Positions 11,004 to 22,066 of a stretch of 64,000 nt of DNA are shown here, piece by piece. The first letter of the stretch is position 1, and each line of letters opens with the position of its first letter. Position numbers and translations under genes: made by a program. The notes beneath the pieces are model-generated. The model made no database searches and was not told the DNA's origin. It worked only from the letters and a program-made list of their open reading frames with translations. Source of the stretch: Rebecca billardiae RCC1528 (taxonomy: Eukaryota > Haptophyta); NCBI GenBank assembly GCA_965240325.2, contig OZ251248.1:434001-498000 (forward strand). Reading direction: 5' to 3'.

Positions 11004-12320
11004 ATGCGGAAAACGGGAAACGTTCATCGTCGGCGCAGAGGAAGCACTGCTGCAGGCTGCAGCCCTCCGCCTGGGCGAGGAGCGGTCGTCGGCCAGCGGG
11101 GCGACGCGCGCGCCAGCCGGTGCGCTGTGGACAAGCTGGCTGGCATGGTCGGCGTGAAGCACCAGAAGCGCGCAGTGTGCGAACATGTTGGCTGCACCAA
11201 GGTGCCTTCGTTTGGCATGCCGGGCGACGCGCGCGCCAGCCGGTGCGCTACACACAAGCTGGCCGGCATGGTCGACGTGGTGAGCCGCAGGTGTGATCAC
11301 GCGGGCTGCACCACGCGCCCTTTGTGTGGCATGCCGGGTGACGCGCGCGCCAGCCGGTGCGCTGCGCACAAGCTGGCTGGCATGATCGACGTGGTGAGCC
11401 GCAAGTGTGAATGTACCGGCTGCACCAAGCGGCCTTACTTCGGCATGCCGGGCGACGCGCGCGCCAGCCGGTGCGCTACGCACAAGCTGGCCGGCATGGT
11501 CGACCTGAAGCACCCCAAGTGCGATCACACCGGCTGCACCAAGGTGCCTTCGTTCGGCATGCTGGGCGACGCGCGCCCCAGCCGGTGCGCTGCGCATAAG
11601 CTGGCCGGCATGGTCGACGTGGTGAGCCGCAAGTGTGATCACGCAGGCTGCACCAAGGTGCCTTCGGTCGGCATGCCGGGCGACGCGCGCGCCAGCCGGT
11701 GCGCTACGCACAAGCTGGTTGGCATGGTCGACCTGAAGCACCCCAAGTGTGATCACACAGGCTGCACCAAGCGGCCTTCGTTCGGCATGCCGGGCGACGC
11801 GTGCGCCAGCCGGTGCGCTACGCACAAGCTGGGTGGCATGGTCGACGTGGTGAGCCGCAAGTGTGATCACACAGACTGCAACACGCGGCCTTTGTTCGGC
11901 ATGCCGGACGACGCGTGCGCCAGCCGGTGCGCTACGCACAAGCTGGCCGGCATGGTCGACGTGGTGAGCCGCAAGTGTGATCACGCCCGCTGCACCAAGC
12001 GGCCTTCGTTTGGCATGCCGGGCGACGCGCGCGCCAGCCGGTGCGCTGTGCACAAGCTGGCTGCCATGACGTGCCTTGGGAGTGGTGCGCACATTCGGCA
12101 CAAGCGTGGGCTGGAGCAAGGCTCGAGCACCACAGCGTCGAGCGCCGCCAAGCGACAGCGGACGCGCACCAGCAGCACAGGCACGACCTCTGACGCCGCA
12201 GCAGCCGCAGCGCAGCCGCGGCCGCGGTCGCAGCTGCCGCCGGTGGTCAAGGCCCGCGTTGCATCGACACCACTATCGCATTCTGCACGGCCTGTGGTGA
12301 TGGCTAGGCGGGTCAACTGA
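11004..12320 (+). CDS. E4: EsV-1-7 repeat protein, 8 repeats
   Basis: 438 residues from ATG 11,004 (MRKTGNVHRR). The ATG used by its close relative E7 (here 10,876) leads into a different frame, because E4 has five extra bases between 11,025 and 11,050. If translated, E4 therefore starts downstream and lacks the KRETF segment. It has a half repeat with CAVDKL and eight repeats; the residue after Thr-Lys is V, R, R, V, V, R, R, R. Repeat 2 has an extra Cys (PLCGMPG) and repeat 3 has CECTGC, with Cys in place of His3. Both oddities are shared with E7. Confidence 0.7.
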   Translation: MRKTGNVHRRRRGSTAAGCSPPPGRGAVVGQRGDARASRCAVDKLAGMVGVKHQKRAVCEHVGCTKVPSFGMPGDARASRCATHKLAGMVDVVSRRCDHAGCTTRPLCGMPGDARASRCAAHKLAGMIDVVSRKCECTGCTKRPYFGMPGDARASRCATHKLAGMVDLKHPKCDHTGCTKVPSFGMLGDARPSRCAAHKLAGMVDVVSRKCDHAGCTKVPSVGMPGDARASRCATHKLVGMVDLKHPKCDHTGCTKRPSFGMPGDACASRCATHKLGGMVDVVSRKCDHTDCNTRPLFGMPDDACASRCATHKLAGMVDVVSRKCDHARCTKRPSFGMPGDARASRCAVHKLAAMTCLGSGAHIRHKRGLEQGSSTTASSAAKRQRTRTSSTGTTSDAAAAAAQPRPRSQLPPVVKARVASTPLSHSARPVVMARRVN

Positions 12321-12777
12321 CCGCCGCCCGGCGCGCCGCCGCCGCCGCCGCCACCGCTGTGCTCTCGCGCGAGGAGATCGCAGGGCCAATCGTCGAGGTG
12401 CTCGCCGAGATCTGCGAGCGCGTGCGCGTGCTCGCGGCGAGCGGCGTCGACGCGGGCGCGCTCGGTGGATGCTCGTCTCTCCCGCCGACCTCGAGGCGGA
12501 AGCGGCGGCGGCGGCAACGGAGGAGCGCAAGGAGGCGCAGGCGCGCGAGGCGGTGCAGGCAAAGGAGGCGGCGCGGCTGGAGATGCGCGCCGTGTCGCCC
12601 GAGCAGATGTTCCGCCCAGTGAATGACGTGCTCTTCGGACGCGAGGCGCCGTTCACGCAGTGCGCGCCCCGCGCCGTGCGCCGTGCGCGCTACGCGTGTC
12701 GCGCCTGTGTCCGCCGGCGCAAGCGCGCGGAGAAGGTGTTCAGCAAGCACAAGGTCAAGGCCATCTTTGTGAAGTGA
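12321..12777 (+). pseudogene. CRS fragment 4, truncated form
   Basis: 82-bp deletion plus loss of the intron acceptor and WDDSGLPTHG, as in fragment 2. It ends GTGAAGTGA. Confidence 0.7.
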
Positions 12778-13012
12778 ATGGCCGCCGTCTGCGCCCGACT
12801 TGCTTGATGTGGCGCAAACCCCGCTGCCGCCCGCGTGCCGTGCTCGACGGATATAGCCGCTGCACGCGTACAGCAGCGGCAGCGCAGTCGTCAGTCCGGC
12901 CCGCCGCCCGTCACTACTGTCTACTCGCTCTGCAGCGGCACGCCAAGCACCGTATATATAAGGTTGAACTTTTCCTTTGGTCCGATCTGTATATCTAGCT
13001 GATGAACTATAT

Positions 13013-13499
13013 GTGGGGTTATTGGTACAATAACTGATTGTCTAAGAGGACGACAAGAACGCCGGGCGCCAGCGCCGCTCATCAGCCACATCGCCCTCTA
13101 CCAGACCATCGCCTCAAAGGGCGCTGCTCCCGGACAAACAGTCTGTCCGGGTTGTTCTGCCGCCCAGGAGATCGATTTCCGGCGCCGGCCTCTGCCGCCT
13201 GCTTCGCCAGGCGCGGCGTGCGAGATGGCTCCAGCCAAGCTCGTCCTGCGTCGCCGGCGGCGGCGGCTCGCACGCGGGTGGCGCGTCGCGTGCACCGACC
13301 AACATCTTTCGGCAACACGCACCGCGTCTCGTCGACGGCGAGCGGCATGCCCACCGCATCTGCTGCCGCTCGCCAAGGCATGAGGACACGTAAATCCCAC
13401 TGAGTAGGAACACACGCAGCCGCCTCGGCATCGACATGCCAGGCGGCGTGCCCACCTTCGGCCAGCAGTTGGCGTCGGCGTTCACGAGGACGGCTAGAC
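13013..13499 (+). mobile_element. TA-microsatellite element, compact copy (TAM-c)
   Basis: 487 bp from GTGGGGTTATTGG to CGGCTAGAC. It is flanked by ATATAT on the right and by the spacer motif GAACTATAT on the left, exactly where other spacers continue with TA repeats. It carries the hairpin GTTATTG-GTA-CAATAAC and the palindrome CCGGACA...TGTCCGG near 13,132. It lacks the variable centre present in the copies at 29,218 and 29,945. Confidence 0.65.
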
Positions 13500-13972
13500 A
13501 TATATATATAACGACGAACGCCGTAACGGCGTAATAGTTGAAACGGCCGGCGCCACGGGCACGACCGTATATCGAGTATCGTCAGTATCGACTATATCGC
13601 GGATATATATATATATATATATATATGCTGAAACTACTACGTACTCCGCGCCGCCTGCGGCCCGTGCCACAGTGACTTTAACCTGTTTCTCAAAGACTCA
13701 GAGCCAGGCCCGTACCGTGGTAGTCTACTGTCTCCCTGGACCTGGTAGTCTACTCACTACGTCTACCGTCCCGACGGTATTACGCCGTACGCCGGTACGG
13801 TCTAGGCTCGGCCGGCCCGCCGCGGACGGGCTCGCGGAGCGGACTGCGCGCCGCTGCATTTAACTACGTCATCAAGTGTACGCGTCACTATGCTGACTGT
13901 AGTACCGGCTAGCATGCGCACTCCGCCTGCTGTTACACTCTTCAGGCAGCCGGCGTCAGTCCGTTCACCGAG
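13500..13972 (+). repeat. Spacer and type A leader of E5
   Basis: TA tract, AACGCCGTAACGGCG motif, ACTACTACGTACTCCGC block (13,628) and type A leader (from about 13,800). At about 13,545-13,575 lies GGCGCCACGGGCACGACC, the uninterrupted form of the site that holds the inverted-repeat element at 16,540-18,315. Confidence 0.5.
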
Positions 13973-15787
13973 TTGAATGTTGATGCCGATACCGGGCACC
14001 ACGGGGCTTCGTCGATCTTCGTGTCCAGTCTGACAACCGCCCCGTTCCCGTTGCGGAGTCGCCCCAGGACACCTGTGAGCGGCACCAACGTGACGGCGCC
14101 CGCGCCTGCGGCCCGCAGTCGGCGGTGCCGAAGCCGAGATTTGCTCGCCACGCACGGCTGTCTGTCTGTCACCGATCCACACGCAGCACGTCAGCCTGCC
14201 TCATCGCGTGAGGCAGCAAGGCGGTGGAACGCCGAGGGATGCAAGCGCTTCCGCGAGCGCTCCCGCGAGCGTGATGTGCGCGAGAGCTCACCAGAAGCGG
14301 TCGAGAGGCGAGGGGCTCCGAGGTGCCGACAAGGGTGCTCGTGCCGACGCCATCGGAGTGGCGCGGGCCGAACCGGCGGCGGCGCAGAAGCGAAAACCTC
14401 ACAAATCGTCTGGAAAACGGGAAACGTTCATCAAAGAACTCTGGGCCAGCGGGGCGACGCACGCGCCAGCCGGTGCGCTGTGGACAAGCTGGCCGGCATG
14501 GTCGGCGTGAAGAACCAGAAGCGCGCAGTGTGCGAACATGTTGGCTGCACCAAGGTGCCTTCGTTTGGCATGCCGGGCGACGCGCGCGCCAGCCGGTGCG
14601 CTGCGCACAAGCTGGCCGGCATGGTTGACGTGAAGAATAGCAGTTGTGCTCACACCGGCTGCACCAAGGGGCCTTCGTTTGGCATGCCGGGTGACGCGCG
14701 CGCCAGCCGGTGCGCTGTGCACAAGCTGGCTGGCATGGTCGACCTGAAGCACCCCAAGTGCGATCACACCGGCTGCACCAAGGTGCCTTCGTTCGGCATG
14801 CTGGGCGACGCGCGCCCCAGCCGGTGCGCTGCGCACAAGCTGGCTGGCATGGTCGACCTGAAGAACCCCAAGTGTGATCACACAGGCTGCACCAAGGTGC
14901 CTTCGTTCGGCATGCCGGGCGACGCGGGCTCCAGCCGGTGCGCTACGCACAAGCTTGCCGGCATGGTCGACCTGAAGAGCCGCAAGTGCGATCACACCGG
15001 CTGCACCACGCGGCCTTACTTCGGGATGCCGGGCGACGCGGGCGCCAGCCGGTGCGCTACGCACAAGCTGGTTGGCATGGTCGACCTGAAGAGCCGCAAG
15101 TGTGACCACGCAGGCTGCACCAAGCAGCCTTTGTTCGGCATGCCGGGTGACGCGCGCGCCAGCCGGTGCGCTGTGCACAAGCTGACCGGCATGGTCGACG
15201 TGGTGAAGCGCAAGTGTGATCACACCGGCTGCACCAAGGGGCCTTCGTTTGGCATGCCGGGCGACGCGCGCGCCAGCCGGTGCGCTACGCACAAGCTGGC
15301 CGGCATGGTCGACCTGAAGAACCCCAGGTGTGATCGCACGGGCTGCACCACGCGGCCTTCGTTCGGCATGCCGGGCGACGCGCGCGCCAGCCGGTGCGCT
15401 ACGCACAAGCTGGCCGGCATGGTCGACGTGGTGAGCCGCAAGTGTGATCACGCCCGCTGCACCAAGCGGCCTTCGTTTGGCATGCCGGGCGACGCGCGCG
15501 CCAGCCGGTGCGCTGTGCACAAGCTGGCTGCCATGAAGCGCCTTGAGTGTGGTGCGCACATTCGGCACAAGCGTGGGCTGGAGCAAGGCTCGAGCACCAC
15601 AGCGTCCAGCGCCGCCAAGCGACAGCGGACGCGCACCAGCAGCACAGGCACGACCTCTGACGCAGCAGCAGCCGCAGCGCAGCCGCGGCCGCGGTCGCAG
15701 CTGCCGCCGGTGGTCAAGGCCCGCGTTGCATCGACACCACTATCGCATTCTGCACGGCCTGTGGTGATGGCTAGGCGGGTCAACTGA
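13973..15787 (+). pseudogene. E5: EsV-1-7 repeat gene, 9 repeats, 5' deletion
   Basis: Nine intact repeats (residue after Thr-Lys: V, G, V, V, R, Q, G, R, R) and a normal tail. Repeats 1-6 follow E3 almost exactly; repeats 8-9 resemble E2. A 46-bp deletion at about 14,446, relative to E3, removes the end of the KRETFIKELWAQ segment and shifts the frame, so the shared ATG (14,274) runs to a stop after about 80 codons. The repeat frame is open back to 13,973 but has no ATG before the half repeat. Probably a pseudogene, unless spliced differently. Confidence 0.7.
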
Positions 15788-16244
15788 CCGCCGCCCGGCG
15801 CGCCGCCGCCGCCGCCGCCACCGCTGTGCTCTCGCGCGAGGAGATCGCAGGGCCAATCGTCGAGGTGCTCGCCGAGATCTGCGAGCGCGTGCGTGTGCTC
15901 CCGGCGAGCGGCGTCGACGCGGGCGCGCTCGGTGGATGCTCGTCTCTCCCGCCGACCTCGAGGCGGAAGCGGCGGCGGCGGCAACGGAGGAGCGCAAGGA
16001 GGCGCAGGCGCGCGAGGCGGTGCAGGCAAAGGAGGCGGCGCGGCTGGAGATGCGCGCCGTGCCGCCCGAGCAGATGTTCCGCCCCGAGAACGACGTGCTC
16101 TTCGGACGCGAGGCGCCGTTCACGCAGTGCGCGCCCCGCGCAGTGCGCCGTGCGCGCTACGCGTGTCGCGCCTGTGTCCGCCGGCGCAAGCGCGCGGAGA
16201 AGGTGTTCAGCAAGCACAAGGTCAAGGCCATCTTTGTGAAGTGA
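15788..16244 (+). pseudogene. CRS fragment 5, truncated form
   Basis: 82-bp deletion and tail deletion as in fragment 2, but with PPEQMFRPENDV as in the full-length forms. It is a mosaic of the two subtypes. Confidence 0.65.
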
Positions 16245-16539
16245 ATGGCCGCCGTCTGCGCCCGACTTGCTTGATGTGGCGCAAACCCCGCTGCCGCCCG
16301 CGTGCCGTGCTCGACGGATATAGCCGCTGCACGCGTACAGCAGCGGCACGGCGCAGTCGTCAGTCCGGCCCGCCGCCCGTCACTACTGTCTACTCACTCT
16401 GCAGCGGCACGCCAAGCACCGTATATATAAGGTTGAACTTTTCCTTTGGTCCGATCTGTATATCTAGCTGATGAACTATATATATAACGACTAACGCCGT
16501 AACGGCGTAATAGTTGAAACGGCCGGCGCCACGGGCATA

Positions 16540-18315
16540 CAGTGTGAGACCCCCACTGCCGAATCGGACATCAGACGCCACTGGCGGAGCCTCGGCTCAA
16601 CCCCGCAAAATGGCGGCCGGCCGGCGCTCCCTCGCGGTTCGATGCACGCTGCTCGCTGGCCTGCGGTAGGCGCCGCCTTGCCCGGGGGAAGCGGCGAGGT
16701 GGACACGGGCTGACTTGGTGAGTACTACCCCCAGTTGCGCACGGCAGCCAGGGCAGAACAGCGCATCTCGACCGACCTTTCGCCCGCGCGCAAACCTGGC
16801 GCCCAATCGGCCGAGCCACGCGATGAGCTGTGCGCGCCACCGTGCAGCACGGCAATCGTGTCAGAAGCAGGAAATCTGAATTAAAGAGATTATGCGCAAG
16901 TGGGTACGCAAGCGAACAGAGTGTTTTCGGACACTTGGATCGCTCATTCTGACCATGGTCACCCCCTCCGTACGCACTCGCGTGTTTGCGGACGCTTGCG
17001 CAGGGAAGCAGCATGGTCAAATTCGGAGTTTCCAGGGCAGTGCGCTCCCTTCGAGTGACCTGCGGCGCATGCCCCATACTCGCATGACCCCTACGTGCAC
17101 GACCGTACACTCGAGCCCCGCCTTCCAGCTCCACGCTCAACCTGGACGCTCGTCGCTCGCGGCCGAGCCAGCGCTGACCCTTTGCGGCAAGCGACAGGCG
17201 ACCGCGCAGCAGTGCGGAGGGTAGAAAGCCTCGATCGTGGGGAGCCGATGTGAAGGATGTCCACGGGTACGTGCGCGCGTGACGCACGAGCGCTTTCGGA
17301 CGCGCGCGCTGCTCGTTCTGACCGTTGTCACCCTACCGTTCGTCGGTGTCGCCTGCTCCGTTTGAACGCGCGCTCGCGCAGGACAGCAGCACGTGCAGAT
17401 TCACGTTGCTCAAGGCCGCCCACGACGTGCGCGTGGCCCACGCCGCACGAGGCGCACCTCGCAATCCATCGCGAGGTCGTGCTTGCGGCGTCCTGTCGCC
17501 TCGGCATGCGCAGCTAGCCTCGGATTTGGCGCTCCACGAGCTGCAGCAGCCGGCGACGCCCGCACGGCCCACCGGATGCCGAGCAGGAAGTGAGGGCGCG
17601 CGCTTGTCCATGCACGCGCTCTGAAGGTTAGCACGCGTTATCAGCCCCATGTGCCGCTGGAACTCACACATATCGACCCCGAGCGAACGCGCACGCCCAT
17701 CCTCGTCGCGCCGCGCAGTCCTTCTACAGCTGCACGAGCACGACGTTTGACAGCTGCTGTCGGAGTGCGGAAGTGGTACGGCACTGCCGTACGCCCGGCT
17801 CAGATGGCGACATGCTGCTCTGGGCGATGCTGCGTGAGGGCCTGCGCAATCGAGGCCGCGCTCAGCTTCACGTCGGGCGCGATGTACTCGCTCAGACAGC
17901 ACACTACAGCGCACACCCGACGCCGCGCGTCACGGCTCCGAGCGGCTACCGGTCTGCAAATCTTCCTGCTGACGTACGTGGCCGCTGCATCCGAGACAGG
18001 TCTGCAGCTGCGATCTCGCGCGTCGGACGCAACCGGGCCATGGCTGGTGCACGCAGCACGACATCGAGCTCTTCCGCTCGTGCGTCCTTCTCCCCATTTG
18101 GCGCGGCGTTGCTGGCCTCCATGCTTCCAGGAGGGTCAAAAGACCCCCCCTTTTCGCCCGGCGCGGCGGAAAGGCGTGCAGCGAGCTGCTCTCGCGGCTT
18201 GTGTGCACCGCGGGGGTTGCGCCGGGTCGAGCCAAGCCAACTTTCGCTGAGAGTCTCACGGCGGATCGCGAGCAAACGTCTGATGTCCGGTCTCTCACTG
18301 GGGGGTCTCACACTG
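16540..18315. mobile_element. Inverted-repeat element with TA flanks, 1.78 kb
   Basis: Starts CAGTGTGAGACCCCC at 16,540; the reverse complement of the same sequence ends it at 18,315. The imperfect inverted repeat extends about 37 bp and includes GGACATCAGACG on both sides. TA lies directly outside each end (16,538-16,539 and 18,316-18,317). Other spacers have GGGCACGACC where this one reads GGGCA[element]CACGACC, so it is an insertion. TA duplication would fit Tc1/mariner-like elements, but no transposase is seen. Internal direct repeats lie near 16,930-17,030 and 17,295-17,400. Confidence 0.65.
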
Positions 18316-18360
18316 TACACGACCGTATATCCGGAGTATCGACTATTATCGCAAATATAT

Positions 18361-18800
18361 TAACGACGTGGCAGCATCCGACAAGCGTCAGGCTCAGAGT
18401 GCAACAGACACATAGAATGCGTCCGCGCCTTCCGTCCAGGTCAGACAGTGCGCCACCCGCAGCCCTGCCCCCCTACGGGAGCGGGGCCGGGATGGAGCAC
18501 CGCCTCGGCCTGGGGCACGCGGCGGCGACGGCAGATGCCGCCGCGGCCGAGCGCCTTCCGGAGCACTTGGATGAGGGTGAGGTCGTAGTCGATGTCGCCG
18601 CCCGCCGACCTAGCGGCGAGCAGCTCCGGCAAGCGGCAGCCGCGGCTGTCGCCCCCGTGCGCCCGTGTGGGCGCCTGGATGAGGATGAGGTCGTAGTACG
18701 CGTCGCCGCGCGCCGGCCAAGCGGCGCGCAGCTGCAGAAGAGGGGCTCGGAGAGTGAGCGCGCCGCCTAGCGCGCTCTGGGCGATGAAGCAGATGAGGTG
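18361..18800. repeat. Unplaced insert with two internal direct repeats
   Basis: Not present in the other spacers. A + frame up to 18,770 contains two related segments, LDEGEVVVDVAARRPSGEQL and LDEDEVVVRVAARRPSGAQL, about 33 residues apart. A third diverged DNA copy (GATGAGGTGGTAGTCGATG) follows at about 18,792. The opposite strand is open too, so the coding strand is uncertain. No family is recognised. Confidence 0.35.
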
Positions 18801-18982
18801 GTAGTCGATGTATATATGCTGAAACTACTACGTACTCCGCCGCGCCGCCTGCGGCCCGTGCCACAGTGACTTTAACCTGTTTCTCAAAGACTCAGAGCAG
18901 GCCCGTACCGTGGTAGTCTACTGTCTCCCTGGACCTGGTAGTCTACTCACTACGTAGTACGTCTACCGTCCCGACGGTATTA

Positions 18983-20354
18983 ACGTCTTAACCCCTATTG
19001 TGGAACGATTTTCGGGTTTTCCGCCCCTAGGGCGAGGTAGTGCGGCTCGGCGAGCGATCTTAAGGTGTCAGGTACTGGCCATGGGTCCTACCGAAGGGAC
19101 CATACACCTCTGAGGGTGCGGAGCTCGGAACTCGCCCGCGCGCGCGCGCGCGCGCGCGCGCGCCCGCGGGGTGCGTCGACGGGTCGACTGACCCCTATTG
19201 TGGAACGATTTTGGTTCCTCGCTCAGGACGGTGCCACTGCTGGCTCCTGAGCGTTCGCAGTCGGCCCACTGGCGCTCGCCGGCGCGCTGGTGGTGTGGGC
19301 ACCCGCCCTCGACCCCGCAGCCGCCGGGGGGCACGTCTTGCCCGCGCGAACCCTCTCCACAATGAGTGATGCGGTCGACGAGCGTGTCCGTCATCGACGC
19401 TCGCTCGCCTTCGCGTGGCGCCTGAGCCGCCGCCGACACCACCGCTTCCAGGGCATGCTGGAGAGCGTCGAGAAGGGCGCGCCGCTACGCAGGAAGAGAA
19501 GCGCCGCATCGATGCAGACCTGCCGCGTGGTCGGCGCGAAGCCGAGTAGCGCTATCTCCGCGACCCAGTTGGTGTGCATCTGCTCGACCGTCACAGCCGC
19601 TCAGCCGCGGCTTCAGCCCCAGCGGCCTCGACGGGCTGGTCGGGTCCTTCACCATCCGACAGAGCGTGGCCCGTTGTCACGGCGTATGAGCCGAAGTCGG
19701 CGACAGCTGTGCCCTCACGCAGCTCCCCACTCTACACACAGTCCCTGATGGCTGCATCCGGCGGGTCGTAGTCCACTCGCGCCCAGCCGCTTCGTGCGGC
19801 GCGGCTCTCGCGCGGTCGGCAGGCGATGAAGCTGCTTTGCGGGGTTGGGCGTCGCCTGACGGTCCGGCACCTTCGGCTACGCGTTCATCATCGCCACCAG
19901 TCAGCTCGCGCCGCCGCACCGCCCCCCGCCGCGGCGGGGCGTCCTCGACCCTCCAAACCAGGAATCAGCCATGCTGACCTGACCCAATTCGTGTCACTCG
20001 CGCTCCATCCACGAGTGCGGCAGCGGCAAGCCGGCTTGATTCCCTGCCCGGGCTGCTTTCGGGGAGCTCCCAAAAATACCGTGCGCGCCCTCCCGGCCGA
20101 AGCTTCGGCCTACAGAAGCCGAAAACCATTTTTTCACACCAGATTCTCAGCTCTGACTCCAGCAAACGATCGGCTGCGGACGGCGCTGGGGCGGGGCTAT
20201 GACGACGTTCTTGGGCTCATTGGACGCGCCTTGGCCAGGCGCACACGGCGGTAGCCGCCGATCTCATCGCCTCCGCGACATCCGAGCTCTACATAGGAAA
20301 AACTGGCGCCGTTCCACAATAGGGGTCCGTTCCACAATAGGGGTTAAGACGCTA
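18983..20354. mobile_element. Terminal-inverted-repeat element with 6-bp target duplication
   Basis: 1,372 bp, flanked by GTATTA on both sides (18,977-18,982 and 20,355-20,360). The uninterrupted site GACGGTATTACGCCGTACG exists at about 13,774. The ends share a 24-bp perfect inverted repeat with core AACCCCTATTGTGG. A second copy of this core lies inside each end (about 19,192 and 20,314), so one element may be nested in another. On the minus strand 19,391-19,594 reads LLFLRSGAPFSTLSSMPW, faintly like the N-terminal part of hAT transposases, but too short to assign. A GC dinucleotide run lies at 19,137-19,164. Confidence 0.65.
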
Positions 20355-20360
20355 GTATTA

Positions 20361-20848
20361 CGCCGTACGGTCTAGGCTCGGCCGGCCCGCCGCGGACGGG
20401 CTCGCGGAGCGGACTGCGCGCCGCTGCATTTAACTACGTCATCAAGTGTACGCGTCACTATGCTGACTGTAGTACCGGCTAGCATGCGCACTCCGCCTGC
20501 TGTTACACTCTTCAGGCAGCCGGCGTCAGTCCGTTCACCGTTGAATGTTGATTGTTGATGCCGATACCGGGCACCACGGGGCTTCGTCGATCTTCGTGTC
20601 CAGTCTGACAACCGCCCCGTTCCCGTTGCGGAGTCGCCCCAGGACACCTGTGAGCGGCACCAACGTGACGGCGCCCGCGCCTGCGGCCCGCAGTCGGCGG
20701 TGCCGAAGCCGAGATTTGCTCGCCACGCACGGCTGTCTGTCTGTCACCGATCCACACGCAGCACGTCAGCCTGCCTCATCGCGTGAGGCAGCAAGGCGGT
20801 GGAACGCCGAGGGATGCAAGCGCTTCCGCGAGCGCTCCCGCGAGCGTG
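20361..20848 (+). repeat. Type A leader of E6
   Basis: Begins directly after the target duplication of the preceding element and is otherwise like the E3 leader. The shared ATG is at 20,849. Confidence 0.55.
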
Positions 20849-22066
20849 ATGTGCGCGAGAGCTCACCAGAAGCGGTCGAGAGGCGAGGGGCTCCGAGGTG
20901 CCGACAAGGGTGGTCGTGCCGACGCCATCGGAGTGGCGCGGGCCGAACCGGCGGCGGCGCAGAAGCGAAAACCTCACAAATCGTCTGGAAAACGGGAAAC
21001 GTTCATCAAAGAACTCTGGGCGCAGGACTGCTGCAGCCCTCTGCGTGGGCGAGGAGCGGTCGTCGGCCAGCGGGGCGACGCACGCGCCAGCCGGTGCGCT
21101 GTGGACAAGCTGGCCGGCATGGTCGGCGTGAAGAACCAGAAGCGCGCAGTGTGCGAACATGTTGGCTGCTCCAAGGTGCCTTCGTTTGGCATGCCGGGCG
21201 ATGCGCGTGCCAGCCGGTGCGCTACGCACAAGCTGGCCGGCATGGTCGACGTGGTGAGCCGCAAGTGTGATCACGCCCGCTGCACCAAGCGGCCTTCGTT
21301 CGGCATGCCGGGCGGCGCGCGCGCCAGCCGGTGCGCTGCGCACAAGCTGGCCGGCATGGTCGACCTGAATCACCCCAAGTGTGATCACACAGGCTGCACC
21401 AAGCAGCCTTACTTCGGGATGCCGGGCGACGCGCGCGCCAGCCGGTGCGCTGTGCACAAGCTGGCCGGCATGGTCGACCTGAAGAACCGCAAGTGTGAGC
21501 ACACAGGCTGCACCAAGCAGCCTTCGTTCGGCATGCCGGGCGACGCGTGCGCCAGCCGGTGCGCTACGCACAAGCTGGCCGGCATGGTCGACCTGAAGCA
21601 CCCCAAGTGTGATCACGCAGGCTGCACCAAGGTGCCTTCGGTCGGCATGCCGGGCGACGCGCGCGCCAGCCGGTGCGCTGCGCACAAGCTGGCCGGCATG
21701 GTCGACGTGGTGAGCCGCAAGTGTGATCACGCAGGCTGCACCAAGGTGCCTTCGTTCGGCATGCCGGGCGACGCGCGCGCCAGCCGGTGCGCTACGCACA
21801 AGCTGGCTGCCATGAAGCGCCTTGCGAGTGGTGCGCACATTCGGCACAAGCGTGGGCTGGAGCAAGGCACGCGCACCAAAGCGTCCAGCGCCGCCAAGCG
21901 ACAGCGGACGCGCACCAGCAGCACAGGCACGACCTCAGACGCCGCAGCAGCCGCAGCGCAGCCGCGGCCGCGGTCGCAGCTGCCGCCGGTGGTCAAGGCC
22001 CGCGTTGCATCGACGCCACTACCGCATACTGCACGGCCTGTGGTGATGGCTAGGCGGGTCAACTGA
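20849..22066 (+). CDS. E6: EsV-1-7 repeat protein, 6 repeats
   Basis: 405 residues from the shared ATG, open throughout. The N-terminus is like E3; the repeats are like E1: first repeat CEHVGCSKVP, and NHPK and KNRK linkers in the same order, as if E1 had lost and exchanged repeats. The residue after Thr-Lys is V, R, Q, Q, V, V. Repeat 2 has GGARASR in place of GDARASR and repeat 5 has SVGMPG. The tail reads EQGTRTKASSAAKRQ, a variant shared with E8. Confidence 0.8.
   Translation: MCARAHQKRSRGEGLRGADKGGRADAIGVARAEPAAAQKRKPHKSSGKRETFIKELWAQDCCSPLRGRGAVVGQRGDARASRCAVDKLAGMVGVKNQKRAVCEHVGCSKVPSFGMPGDARASRCATHKLAGMVDVVSRKCDHARCTKRPSFGMPGGARASRCAAHKLAGMVDLNHPKCDHTGCTKQPYFGMPGDARASRCAVHKLAGMVDLKNRKCEHTGCTKQPSFGMPGDACASRCATHKLAGMVDLKHPKCDHAGCTKVPSVGMPGDARASRCAAHKLAGMVDVVSRKCDHAGCTKVPSFGMPGDARASRCATHKLAAMKRLASGAHIRHKRGLEQGTRTKASSAAKRQRTRTSSTGTTSDAAAAAAQPRPRSQLPPVVKARVASTPLPHTARPVVMARRVN

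Noticed and set aside
16571-17914. Minus-strand frames of about 200 codons in the 1.78-kb element
   Set aside because: No transposase signature, poor codon pattern and similar openness in other frames.
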